Source: JANWHQ01 sp963775275
Lineage (GTDB): Bacteria; Pseudomonadota; Alphaproteobacteria; Caulobacterales; Caulobacteraceae
Direction: 5' to 3'
DNA length: 64,000 bases
Assembly: GCA_963775275.1 (NCBI GenBank)
Contig: CAVZII010000005.1
Location: 1,860,001-1,924,000 of the forward strand
Within the stretch, counting starts at the first letter, position 1, and the number at the start of each line of letters is the position of its first letter. Shown here in pieces: positions 34,887 to 45,157 of this stretch. A model generated the notes under the pieces. The model did not search any database. It was not told the origin of the DNA and saw only the letters and a list, made by a program, of their open reading frames with translations. Made by a program: the position numbers and the translations under genes.

Positions 34887-35984
34887 ATGCGGATCGACGG
34901 GCGCGACTTCAGGACGATCTGGACCGCCGAGGACGGCCGGTCCGTCGGGGTCATCGACCAGCGCCTCCTGCCGCACCGGTTCGAGGTCCGGACCCTCCGC
35001 TCGGCCGATGACGCCGCCGAAGCCATCGCCGACATGACCGTGCGCGGCGCCCCCCTGATCGGGGTCACGGGCGCCTATGGGCTCGCCCTGGCCATGCACG
35101 AGGACCCTTCCGACGCCTCGCTCGTCCGCGCGGGCGCGCTGGTCGGCTCCGCGCGCCCCACCGCCGTGAACCTGCGCTGGGCGGTGGAGCGGATGATTGC
35201 GCGCCTCTCGCCCCTGGCCCCCACTGAGCGGGCCGCCGCCGCCTACGCCGAGGCCGCCCTCATCGCCGACGAGGACGTCGCCGCCTGCGAGGCCATCGGC
35301 GAGCACGGCCTTGGCCTGATCCGCCGGGCAGCCAGGCCCGGCAAGGACCGGATCGACATCCTCACCCACTGCAACGCCGGCTGGCTCTGCGCGGTGGACT
35401 GGGGCACCGCGCTCGCCCCCATCTACAAGGCCTTCCGCGCAGGGCTTCCCGTCCACGTCTGGGTCGACGAGACCCGGCCCCGAAACCAGGGCGCCAGCCT
35501 CACCGCCTTCGAGCTGATGAAGGAGGGCGTGCCCCACACCGTCATCGCCGACAACGCCGGCGGCCACCTGATGCAGCACGGCATGGTCGATCTCTGCATC
35601 ACCGGCACGGACCGCACCACCCGCACCGGCGACGTCTGCAACAAGATCGGCACCTATCTGAAGGCCCTCGCCGCCTACGACAACGGCGCGCCCTTCTATG
35701 TGGCCCTGCCGTCCTCCACCATCGACTGGCGGCTGAGCGACGGGGTCGCCGAGATCCCGATCGAGGAGCGCTCCGCCGATGAGGTCACCCACATTTCGGG
35801 CCTGGCCGCCGACGGCGAGGTGACGCGCGTGCGTCTGACGCCCGAGGGCAGCGGCGCCGCCAACTTCGGCTTCGATGTCACCCCGGCGCGCCTGGTCACC
35901 GCCCTGATCACCGAGCGCGGGGTCTGCCCGGCGTCCGAGGCCGGGCTGAAGTCGCTGTTCGGCGAACACGAGCAGGCCGCGTGA
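34887..35984 (+). CDS. mtnA: S-methyl-5-thioribose-1-phosphate isomerase
   Basis: A 365-residue aldose-ketose isomerase of the eIF2B-like family. Signature parts are MTVRGAPLIGVTGAYGLALA, the catalytic-Cys region THCNAGWLCAVDWGTAL, the VWVDETRPRNQGASLTAFEL stretch, and ITGTDRTTRTGDVCNKIGTY with the catalytic Asp. It converts 5-methylthioribose-1-phosphate to the ribulose form in methionine salvage; homologues also use 5-deoxyribose-1-phosphate. Its stop overlaps the GTG of a class II aldolase/SDR gene. No mtnB, mtnC or mtnD lies nearby, which points to an aldolase shunt and not the full salvage cycle. Confidence 0.93.
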   Translation: MRIDGRDFRTIWTAEDGRSVGVIDQRLLPHRFEVRTLRSADDAAEAIADMTVRGAPLIGVTGAYGLALAMHEDPSDASLVRAGALVGSARPTAVNLRWAVERMIARLSPLAPTERAAAAYAEAALIADEDVAACEAIGEHGLGLIRRAARPGKDRIDILTHCNAGWLCAVDWGTALAPIYKAFRAGLPVHVWVDETRPRNQGASLTAFELMKEGVPHTVIADNAGGHLMQHGMVDLCITGTDRTTRTGDVCNKIGTYLKALAAYDNGAPFYVALPSSTIDWRLSDGVAEIPIEERSADEVTHISGLAADGEVTRVRLTPEGSGAANFGFDVTPARLVTALITERGVCPASEAGLKSLFGEHEQAA

Positions 35985-38029
35985 TCCAGCGTCCCCGCAT
36001 CCTGAACCGCTGGAGCGACGCGGACGCCGCTGCGGCCGTCCAGCGTTACGCCGCGACGGGCGTCGGCGAGGATCTGGCGCTGCGCACCTACTCCGCGCGC
36101 CTGCTGGGCGCCGATCCACGCCTGGTCCTGCACGGCGGCGGCAACACCTCGGTCAAGACGCGCGCGACGGACGTCTTCGGCGAGGAGGTCGACGTCCTTT
36201 GCGTCAAGGGCTCGGGCTGGGACCTCGGCTCGATTGAGCCCCCCGGCCATCCGGCCGTGCGGATCGCGCCGCTGCGCCGGCTCCGGGCGCTGGCCCGGCT
36301 GTCGGACGAGGACATGGTCAGCGCCCAGCGCCAGTGCCTGCTGGACCCTGCCGCGCCGAACCCGTCGGTGGAGACGCTGCTGCACGCCTTCATGGCGCCC
36401 AAGTTCGTCGACCACACCCACTCCACCGCGATCCTCGCCCTGGCCGACCAGCCGGACTCCGAGGCGATCTTCGCCGACCTCTTCGGCGGCCTCGTCGCTC
36501 TGGTCCCCTACGTCATGCCGGGCTTCGCCCTGGCCAAGGCCGCCGGCGATGCGCTGGACGCCCATCCCGCCGTGGAGGGACTGATCCTCCTGAAGCACGG
36601 GATCTTCACCTTCGGCGGCACGGCCAAGGAGAGCTACGAGCGGATGATCCGGCTCGTCGCTGCGGCCGAGGATTTCATCCGCGAGCGCGCCGCGCCGCCC
36701 TCGGCCCGCGCAGGCGTCCAGGCGCCGGGTCCGGTCCACGAGGTCCTGCCGGCGCTGAGGGGCGCCCTCGCCCGCGCGGCCGCCGACCGATGGCCCGGCC
36801 GTTGGCTGTTCGATCTTCGCAAGTCCGACGTCGCGCGCGCGGTCGTGGACGACCCGAGGCTCGCCGACTGGGCCCGGCGCGGCGTCGCCACCCCCGATCA
36901 CGTCATCCGGACCAAACGCTTCCCGCTGGTCGTCCCGTCCGCCGACCCGGCCTCGATCGACGCGGCATTGGCCGCCTACGTCACCGATTACGAGGCCGTC
37001 TTCGCGCGCAACAACGCCCGCTGCGGCGGGATCAAGACCCAGCTCGACCCCCTGCCGCGGGTGCTGGCCGTTCCGGGCCTCGGCCTGGTCGGGGTCGGCA
37101 AGAGCGCCAAGGACGCCGCCGTCGCCGCGGACATCGCCGAGTCCTGGGCCGAGACCCTGCTGGACGCCGAGGCCGTCGGCCGGTTCGAGCCGGTGGGCGA
37201 GGAAGACACGTTCGACATGGAATACTGGTCGCTGGAGCAGGCCAAGCTCGGCAAGGCCGCCGACAAGCGCCTGGCCCGCCATGTCGTTGTGGTCACCGGC
37301 GGGGGCGGGGCGATCGGCGCCGCCGTCGCCCGGGCCTTCGCCGCCGAGGGGGCTGAGGTCGCGGTCCTCGACCTCGACGCCGCCGCGGCCGAGCGGGCCG
37401 CCAAATCGATCGGCTCAGGCGTCCTGGCGCTGGATTGCGACGTCACCGACCCGGCGGCCGTGGACGCCGCCTTCGCCTGCATCGTGGAGCGTTTCGGCGG
37501 GATCGACATCGTCGTCTCCAACGCCGGCATGGCTCTGACCGGCGCCATGGCCGACCTCGACGACGAGGTCCTGCGACGGAGCTTCGAGCTGAACTTCTTC
37601 GCCCACCAGGAGGTCGCCAAGGCGGCCGTGCGGGTCCTGCGCGGCCAGGGCATGGGCGGGCGGCTGCTGTTCAATGTCTCCAAGCAGGCGGTGAACCCGG
37701 GGCCGGACTTCGGCGCCTACGGGACCTCCAAGGCGGCGCTCCTGGCGCTCGTGCGTCAGTACGCCCTGGAGCTGGCGGGCGAGGGGATCACCGTCAACGC
37801 CGTCAACGCCGACCGCATCCGCTCGGGGCTGCTGACCGACGACATGATCGCCCGCCGTTCGGCGGCGCGCGGCGTGACGGCCGAGACCTACATGAAAGGC
37901 AACCTCCTGGGCCGCGAGGTGCTCGCCTCCGACGTCGCCCAGGCCTTCGTCTTCGCCGCCCTGATGGACAAGACCACCGGCGCCGTCCTGCCGGTCGACG
38001 GCGGCAACGTCGCCGCGTTCCTGCGGTAG
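35981..38029 (+). CDS. Class II aldolase / short-chain dehydrogenase fusion
   Basis: A 682-residue bifunctional protein starting at a GTG that overlaps the mtnA stop. Residues of about 1-400 are a class II (zinc) aldolase like RhaD: LVLHGGGNTSVKTRATDVFG, KFVDHTHSTAILALADQPDS with the metal-binding His pair, and LLKHGIFTFGG. Residues of about 425-682 are an SDR: VVVTGGGGAIGAAVARAFA, the NAG motif in VVSNAGMALTG, and the catalytic Tyr/Lys in GAYGTSKAALL. Relatives cleave rhamnulose-1-phosphate to DHAP and lactaldehyde and oxidise the aldehyde. Coupled to MtnA, it would instead cleave (methylthio- or 5-deoxy-)ribulose-1-phosphate to DHAP and an aldehyde and then oxidise or reduce that aldehyde. 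This assignment is inferred from context. Confidence 0.9.
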   Translation: MIQRPRILNRWSDADAAAAVQRYAATGVGEDLALRTYSARLLGADPRLVLHGGGNTSVKTRATDVFGEEVDVLCVKGSGWDLGSIEPPGHPAVRIAPLRRLRALARLSDEDMVSAQRQCLLDPAAPNPSVETLLHAFMAPKFVDHTHSTAILALADQPDSEAIFADLFGGLVALVPYVMPGFALAKAAGDALDAHPAVEGLILLKHGIFTFGGTAKESYERMIRLVAAAEDFIRERAAPPSARAGVQAPGPVHEVLPALRGALARAAADRWPGRWLFDLRKSDVARAVVDDPRLADWARRGVATPDHVIRTKRFPLVVPSADPASIDAALAAYVTDYEAVFARNNARCGGIKTQLDPLPRVLAVPGLGLVGVGKSAKDAAVAADIAESWAETLLDAEAVGRFEPVGEEDTFDMEYWSLEQAKLGKAADKRLARHVVVVTGGGGAIGAAVARAFAAEGAEVAVLDLDAAAAERAAKSIGSGVLALDCDVTDPAAVDAAFACIVERFGGIDIVVSNAGMALTGAMADLDDEVLRRSFELNFFAHQEVAKAAVRVLRGQGMGGRLLFNVSKQAVNPGPDFGAYGTSKAALLALVRQYALELAGEGITVNAVNADRIRSGLLTDDMIARRSAARGVTAETYMKGNLLGREVLASDVAQAFVFAALMDKTTGAVLPVDGGNVAAFLR

Positions 38030-38033
38030 GTGT

Positions 38034-38168
38034 CCTCTCCCACAGGGAGAGGAAGGGGCCCGTTGCGCAGCAACGGGAAGGTGAGGGGTTTCGCCCTCGC
38101 GGTCCTACCCCCTCATCTTCCCACTCGCTTCGCGAGCGGGCCCCTTCTTCTCCCCATAGGAGAAGAGA
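38034..38168. repeat. Cluster of intergenic hairpin repeats between convergent genes
   Basis: Several perfect hairpins in a row: cctctccc-aca-gggagagg (38034-38052), cccgttg-cgcag-caacggg (38059-38077), and a cgctcgcgaagcgag-type stem near 38125-38145, ending with cttctcccc-atagg-agaag near 38147-38166. This string is a typical dispersed intergenic repeat of GC-rich alphaproteobacteria. It separates the aldolase/SDR gene from the convergent LLM gene and probably terminates transcription both ways. Confidence 0.7.
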
Positions 38169-39332
38169 TCACTCCGCCGCCTGGGCCATCTCCCCGTCGA
38201 CCGTCCAGGGCGCGGCGGGCCAGCTCTTCATCTCGTTCAGGCAGTGCTTGGTGAAGACGCGGATGCTGTTCATGCAGTCCTCGTGCGGCATGCCGCCGGT
38301 GTAGAGGTGCGGCATCATCCCCTGCGGCTCGCGCAGCTTCCTCACCTGGTCGAGCTTCTCCAGCACCTCCTGCGGGTTGCCGGCGATGGAGCTGGCCACG
38401 ACGCCGTCCAGCGCCTTCTCCACGTCCTCCTCGCTCATCCGCATGCTGGCGTAGCTCTCGTAGCCCTTGATCGTCCCATGGTGGGGCGAGGTCAGCTCGT
38501 AGTTCTTGACCACGTTACGGAAGGTCTGGCGGGCGTAGACCTCGGCCAGCTCCTTGGCCTTGTCCGAGCTCTCGTCGATGAAGACCAGGTTCGAGGCGAA
38601 GGGCGCCACCGGCGTCTCGTCCGGCCGGCACTCCATCCAGGTCTTCAGCCAGGCGTCCTCGGCCGTGGTCACGTCGTTCGCGCCTTCGGCCTGCGGCGGG
38701 TGGGCCTCGCCGCCGCCGCCGATCCGGCGCACGCCGCCGGGCATCGGCTGTCCGAGATAGAGGCGCCCGAGGCCGAGCCTGGCGGCCGACACCATCGAGG
38801 CGGGCGAGCCCGCGGCGCAGAAGGCGCGGCCCTTCAGCGAGCGGATCGGCCGCGGGCGGATCTCGCGGCGGGGCTGCTTGAAGATCTCGCCGCCCTCGAT
38901 GTAGCCGGTCTCCATGGCGTTCATCACCATGGGCACGATCTCGTCGAAGAGCTCGCGCGCCATGGCCTGGTCCACGCGCAGGCCCTCGTACTCCATGCGC
39001 GCCAGGCCCCGGCCGAAGCCGATGATCGCACGGCCGCCCGACAGGTGGTCGAGCACCGCGATCTCCTCGGCCAGCCGCACCGGGTCATGCCAGGGGACCA
39101 CGATCACCTGGGTGCCGAGCCGGGTCGTGGGCCGCGTCCTGGCCGCCAGCCACGTCAGGTACTGCACCGGGTTGGGCGAGATCGAATAGTCCGAGAAATG
39201 GTGCTCGGTCATCCAGATCGAGTCGAAGCCCAGCTCTTCGGCGAGCAGCAGCTGGGTCATCTCCTCGCGGATGAACCGGACGTCGTCGACGTGGCTGTGG
39301 TTGGCGAAGCCTGTGGCGATCCCGACGTGCAT
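38169..39332 (-). CDS. LLM-class (luciferase-like) flavin-dependent oxidoreductase
   Basis: A 387-residue TIM-barrel monooxygenase of the bacterial luciferase family. Visible parts are LLLAEELGFDSIWMTEHHFS (the EHH motif), ISPNPVQYLTWLAARTRPTT, VVPWHDPVRLAEEIAVLDHL, and SGGRAIIGFGRGLARMEYEG. These enzymes use reduced FMN and oxygen to oxidise ketones, aldehydes, sulfonates or aromatic compounds. It is a single gene with no reductase beside it, so the flavin would come from elsewhere. The Gly-rich segment GGVRRIGGGGEAHPP near 225-245 is unusual and may be a flexible loop. Substrate unknown. Confidence 0.87.
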   Translation of the reverse strand: MHVGIATGFANHSHVDDVRFIREEMTQLLLAEELGFDSIWMTEHHFSDYSISPNPVQYLTWLAARTRPTTRLGTQVIVVPWHDPVRLAEEIAVLDHLSGGRAIIGFGRGLARMEYEGLRVDQAMARELFDEIVPMVMNAMETGYIEGGEIFKQPRREIRPRPIRSLKGRAFCAAGSPASMVSAARLGLGRLYLGQPMPGGVRRIGGGGEAHPPQAEGANDVTTAEDAWLKTWMECRPDETPVAPFASNLVFIDESSDKAKELAEVYARQTFRNVVKNYELTSPHHGTIKGYESYASMRMSEEDVEKALDGVVASSIAGNPQEVLEKLDQVRKLREPQGMMPHLYTGGMPHEDCMNSIRVFTKHCLNEMKSWPAAPWTVDGEMAQAAE

Positions 39333-39456
39333 GCGCTCTCCTCCGATCGGTCTTCGGTCTTCGCCGAAGGTCCGGTTTCCTTACGGTCAGCCTAGCCCGG
39401 AATTCCGGCATCGTCACGGGTGTTACGAAGGGGAATCGGCGTGCGGCCAGGGCTCG

Positions 39457-41403
39457 CTACTGCGCGGCGGGCTCTGCATGGGCGTCGCCCTTGCGCCCGG
39501 TCCACCAGAAGCCGAGGACCAGCACCGCCAGGGTCAGGAGCTGGACGATCACGCCTTCCCAGGTCGGGTAGAGGCCGAGCAGGTCGATGCTGGGCCCGCC
39601 CGCGATCGGGCGGATGTCGATCAGGCCGGTTTCCTGCAGCGCCGACACGCCCTTGCCGGCCAGCACCACCGCCAGCACCGCGATCAGGAGCGAGCTGTAG
39701 GCGAAGAACTTCCCGATCGGCAGGCGCTTGGAATAGCTGAGCAGCGCCCAGGCGATCGCCGCCAGGCCGGCCGCGCCGGTCCCCGCGCCGGCCAGCATCG
39801 CCAGGTGCGCGCCCTGGCTCCACAAGGCGGCGTAGAACAGGATGGTCTCGAACACCTCGCGGTAGACGACCACGAAGGCCAGGAGGAACAGCAGCCAGGC
39901 CGAGCGGCGCGACAGGGCGTGCGAGAGCTTGGCATGGACATAGGCCTGCCAGGAGTCGCCCTTGCTCTTGCCGTGCATCCAGACGCCGACGGAGACGAGG
40001 ACCACCGCCGCCAGGAGCGAGCCGAAACCCTCGGTGAACTCGCGGCTCGCGCCCGAGATCGAGATCAGCCATGTGGCCGCCGCCCAGGTCAGGCCGCCCC
40101 CGATCAGCGCGCCGACCCAGCCGGCGTGGACATAGGGCAGGGCCTCCTCGCGGCCGGCCTTGTGCAGGAAGGCCACCATCGCCGCCACGATCAGGAGCGC
40201 CTCCAGCCCCTCGCGCAGGAGGATGGTGAAGGCGCCGGCGAAGGTCGCGCCAGCGTCGGCCTTGCCCGGGCCGAGCGCACGCTCGGCGGCGTCCAGCATG
40301 GCCTCGATCCGCTGCTCGCGGCTCGCCACTTCGTCGGCCGGCGCGCCCTTGGAGATGGCGGCGCGCAGCCCGCCCATGGCGCTTTCGATCCGGTGCATCA
40401 GCGCCGAGTCGTGGGCCGCCAGCGCGGGCTCGACCGTCTCGAAGCCGTCCAGATAGCCCGACAGCGCGAGGTCTCCGGCCTTGGCGCGATCACCGGCCTG
40501 ATAGGCCTTGAGCGCCTGGGCGACGCGCGTGCGCGCCACGGCCAGGGCGCCCGCGCCGGGCGCGGACACGGCGGCGGGATCGCGCCTCAGATAGGCGGTC
40601 AGGGCCAGGGCCTCGGGCCGGCCGAGCGCGGCCTCCAGCTGGGCGGGGGTGGTCTGGGTCAGGGCCTGGAGGGTCGGGACCTGGTCCCGCGCCCGGGGGT
40701 CGTCTTTGAAGGCCTTGGCCCCGGCGGCCGCGTCGCTCGCCGGGAAGGCGAAGGCGCCGACATGGAACGCCAGGTCCCAGCGGTCCTGGTCCGGCAGGCT
40801 CGCGAAGCTCGCCATGGCCGTGCCGTCCAGGCCCTGGCCGATCACCTGGTAAAGGCCGAAGAGGCTCCGTTCGCGCGCGCGGGAGAGGTCGGCGAAGGCG
40901 ATCGGCGGCGGATCGAGCCCCTTGGCGTCCGGGCCCTTGCCGTCGCCGGCCATGCCGTGACAGCCGGCGCAGTCCTGGGCGTAGAGCGCGGCCCCGCGCT
41001 GGAGGTCCGGAACCGCCTTGGGCGCTACGGGCGTCGGATAGGCGGCCAGCAGGGCCGCGGCCAGCTTGTGGGCGCGGTCCGCGATCTCCCCGGCGGACGC
41101 CTTCCTGGCGATGGCGGCCTTCAGCTCGTCGGCGCCGGCGATGAGGGCCGGCTTGGCCGGCGTCGCTGGCAGGGCCTCGAAGCGCTGGCGGACGTTGCCC
41201 GAGAACTCGTTCATCTCGGCGAACTCGGACTCGCTCTTGATGCGGCCGTTCTCGACCGCGCCTGGATAGTCGACGGCCAGGTAGTCCAGCAGCCGCCAGG
41301 CGACCTGGGCGTCGCTCGCGCGCGCCTGCGCCAACGCCGCGGGCGCGGCGCCGATGCAGAACAGCAGGCCCACGAGGACGACCAGACGCGTGAAGGGGAA
41401 CAT
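39457..41403 (-). CDS. Cytochrome c - FTR1 iron permease fusion
   Basis: I place the start at the ATG at 41403, just before a signal peptide (LVVLVGLLFCIGAAPAALAQ); the frame is open further upstream but that part crosses the regulatory region. The protein has 648 residues. The N-terminal periplasmic half carries one heme site, CAGCHGMAGDG (145-149). The C-terminal half is a seven-helix FTR1-type permease with the first RExxE motif in LLREGLEALLIVAAM and the second in VVYREVFETILFYAALW. Such permeases take up ferrous iron, oxidising it on the way; the fused cytochrome probably accepts the electron. A Fur-like box lies 19 bases upstream. No efeO or efeB lies nearby. Confidence 0.92.
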   Translation of the reverse strand: MFPFTRLVVLVGLLFCIGAAPAALAQARASDAQVAWRLLDYLAVDYPGAVENGRIKSESEFAEMNEFSGNVRQRFEALPATPAKPALIAGADELKAAIARKASAGEIADRAHKLAAALLAAYPTPVAPKAVPDLQRGAALYAQDCAGCHGMAGDGKGPDAKGLDPPPIAFADLSRARERSLFGLYQVIGQGLDGTAMASFASLPDQDRWDLAFHVGAFAFPASDAAAGAKAFKDDPRARDQVPTLQALTQTTPAQLEAALGRPEALALTAYLRRDPAAVSAPGAGALAVARTRVAQALKAYQAGDRAKAGDLALSGYLDGFETVEPALAAHDSALMHRIESAMGGLRAAISKGAPADEVASREQRIEAMLDAAERALGPGKADAGATFAGAFTILLREGLEALLIVAAMVAFLHKAGREEALPYVHAGWVGALIGGGLTWAAATWLISISGASREFTEGFGSLLAAVVLVSVGVWMHGKSKGDSWQAYVHAKLSHALSRRSAWLLFLLAFVVVYREVFETILFYAALWSQGAHLAMLAGAGTGAAGLAAIAWALLSYSKRLPIGKFFAYSSLLIAVLAVVLAGKGVSALQETGLIDIRPIAGGPSIDLLGLYPTWEGVIVQLLTLAVLVLGFWWTGRKGDAHAEPAAQ

Positions 41404-41421
41404 GAGCCGCCGGGTGCAAAG

Positions 41422-41442
41422 TTGCGAATGATTATTCATAGC
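41422..41442 (-). promoter_or_regulatory. Fur-like iron-responsive operator
   Basis: The palindrome-like ttgcgaatgattattcatagc (41422-41442) has the AATGATTATTCAT core of ferric-uptake-regulator sites. It is placed between the likely promoter and start of the cytochrome c-FTR1 gene. Iron repression of that gene is the natural reading, but which regulator binds (Fur or Irr) cannot be told. Confidence 0.6.
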
Positions 41443-41775
41443 ATTTACGCGCGCGCGGGCGTCTTCGCAAGCGGTGCGCGCGGCGGCGTCTTCGCACTGG
41501 GCGAAGTTCGTTGCGTTCCTGTTGCGGCGCGGCAAAGTTGGGGCGAAATTTTGGGATCGTCTTGCTTAACGCCCGATGGAATGGAGCAATTCATGCTTCG
41601 AAACCGGGCTGCCGTCGGTGGATTCGCCCTAAATTGCGGCGTCGCAGCATTTTAGTTCGCAACTGCGAAATCAGCGTTGCGCCGCCCTCGCGGGAGGTCC
41701 AGATTGCCCTAACGGACGCCCGTAGTGAAGGCGTCTCCAGGGAGGAGTTTCCACCTCTGACTGGGAGCTCCCAAG
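41443..41775. other. Non-coding region between the FTR1 gene and a small secreted-protein gene
   Basis: About 330 bases with no convincing gene. It is less GC-rich than average and holds the promoters of two divergent genes. Before 41776 there is a GGGAGGAG sequence (41739-41746) and a gggagctccc palindrome (41763-41772). The latter sits directly at the ribosome-binding position of the downstream gene and could fold over it. Confidence 0.45.
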
Positions 41776-42093
41776 ATGTTTCGAACCCTTACCCTCGTTT
41801 CCGCCGCCGGCCTTCTGGCCTTCGCGAGCCAGGCCTCCGCCCAGGACATCCGCGTGAGCCTGGCGGGCAAGGACGCCGCGGAGATCCGCGCCGATATCGA
41901 GAAGGCCGCCTATCAGGTCTGCGCCGACTTCCTTGGCGCGGACTCCTACCACATGCTGTCCGAGATGGCGGCGTGCGAGACCTCACAGGTCGCCGACGCC
42001 TACGCCCAGATCAAGGACAGCGATCTCCTGGCCGAGCTCGAGGCTGCGCCGTCGTCCGACGCCGCGGTGATTTCGGTCGCCGCCAACAAGTAG
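41776..42093 (+). CDS. Small secreted UrcA-like protein
   Basis: A 105-residue protein with a clean signal peptide (MFRTLTLVSAAGLLAFASQA then SA) and a mature part starting QDIRVSLAGKDAAEIRADIE. The AEIRADIEKAAYQVC helix resembles the conserved region of UrcA-family proteins, small periplasmic proteins common in Caulobacterales and sphingomonads with no settled function. Only two cysteines occur (YQVC and AAC), perhaps a disulfide. A strong hairpin follows. The family assignment is tentative. Confidence 0.65.
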   Translation: MFRTLTLVSAAGLLAFASQASAQDIRVSLAGKDAAEIRADIEKAAYQVCADFLGADSYHMLSEMAACETSQVADAYAQIKDSDLLAELEAAPSSDAAVISVAANK

Positions 42094-42107
42094 CCGCCCG
42101 CCTTGGC

Positions 42108-42139
42108 GAGGGCCCGGCGGATCTTCTCGCCGGGCCCTC
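42108..42139 (+). terminator. Strong hairpin after the small secreted-protein gene
   Basis: A perfect 12-base stem, gagggcccggcg / cgccgggccctc, with an 8-base loop lies 14 bases after the stop at 42093. A long U-tract is absent (only attc follows), as is common for terminators in GC-rich genomes. Confidence 0.75.
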
Positions 42140-42160
42140 ATTCACAGAAGTCGAGACCAG

Positions 42161-42503
42161 ATGAAGACCTACAAGCTCGAGCTGCGACACGCGCCGTCCA
42201 AGAACAAGCTCAACGCCGTGCGCAACAACCGTTGGCCGCCGATCACGGCCCGCCTCGACGATGACGACGAGGCCATCGGCTGGGCCAGGTCCGCCGTCCT
42301 CGACTTCGCCCGCCAGCGCATCGAACTCGGGATCGCGCTATTTCGAGGCGGCGCTGCTCGAGCTCTTGCCGCTCAGCGCCCACTCGGACCGCGACAGCCG
42401 CCGGCTCGGCCGCTGGGTGCTCTGCCACGAGGGCCTGCACTGGCGCCCTGCGATGTCAGGCGAAGTGGGAGCCGGTTCGCCGTCCGGAGTCGCAGCCTCC
42501 TGA
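42161..42503 (+). CDS. Small protein of unknown function with apparent frameshift
   Basis: An ATG at 42161 opens MKTYKLELRHAPSKNKLNAV, then a charged stretch RLDDDDEAIGWARSAVLDF and RQRIELG. The frame then degenerates at about 42330. In the adjacent frame the sequence continues sensibly as SRYFEAALLELLPLSAHSD, RRLGRWVLCHEGLHWRPA, and stops at 42503. Deleting one G of the ggg at 42327-42329 joins them into a 113-residue protein. No known domain is recognised and there is no signal peptide. It is convergent with the hybrid histidine kinase gene, 52 bp away. It could be a real gene with a sequencing error or a decaying one. Confidence 0.5.
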
Positions 42504-42555
42504 GGATCCTGGGGCGCGATCCGGTCAGACTGGATCGTGCTTGGCCCCACGCCCT

Positions 42556-45049
<2,494 letters not shown>

Positions 45050-45157
45050 GCGATGTCGCGCCCCCGGAGCGCCGGATCAAGGGACGCTTCTACGCCGATC
45101 AGGCTTTAGACTTGGTGTAGGCCAGCCGTCCGGCGCCGGGCCGCCCCGCGGCGCCGA

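Noticed and set aside
41404..41535. A 44-residue extension of the cytochrome c-FTR1 protein
   Set aside because: It crosses the Fur-like box and would put a non-signal sequence before a clean signal peptide. The ATG at 41403 is preferred.
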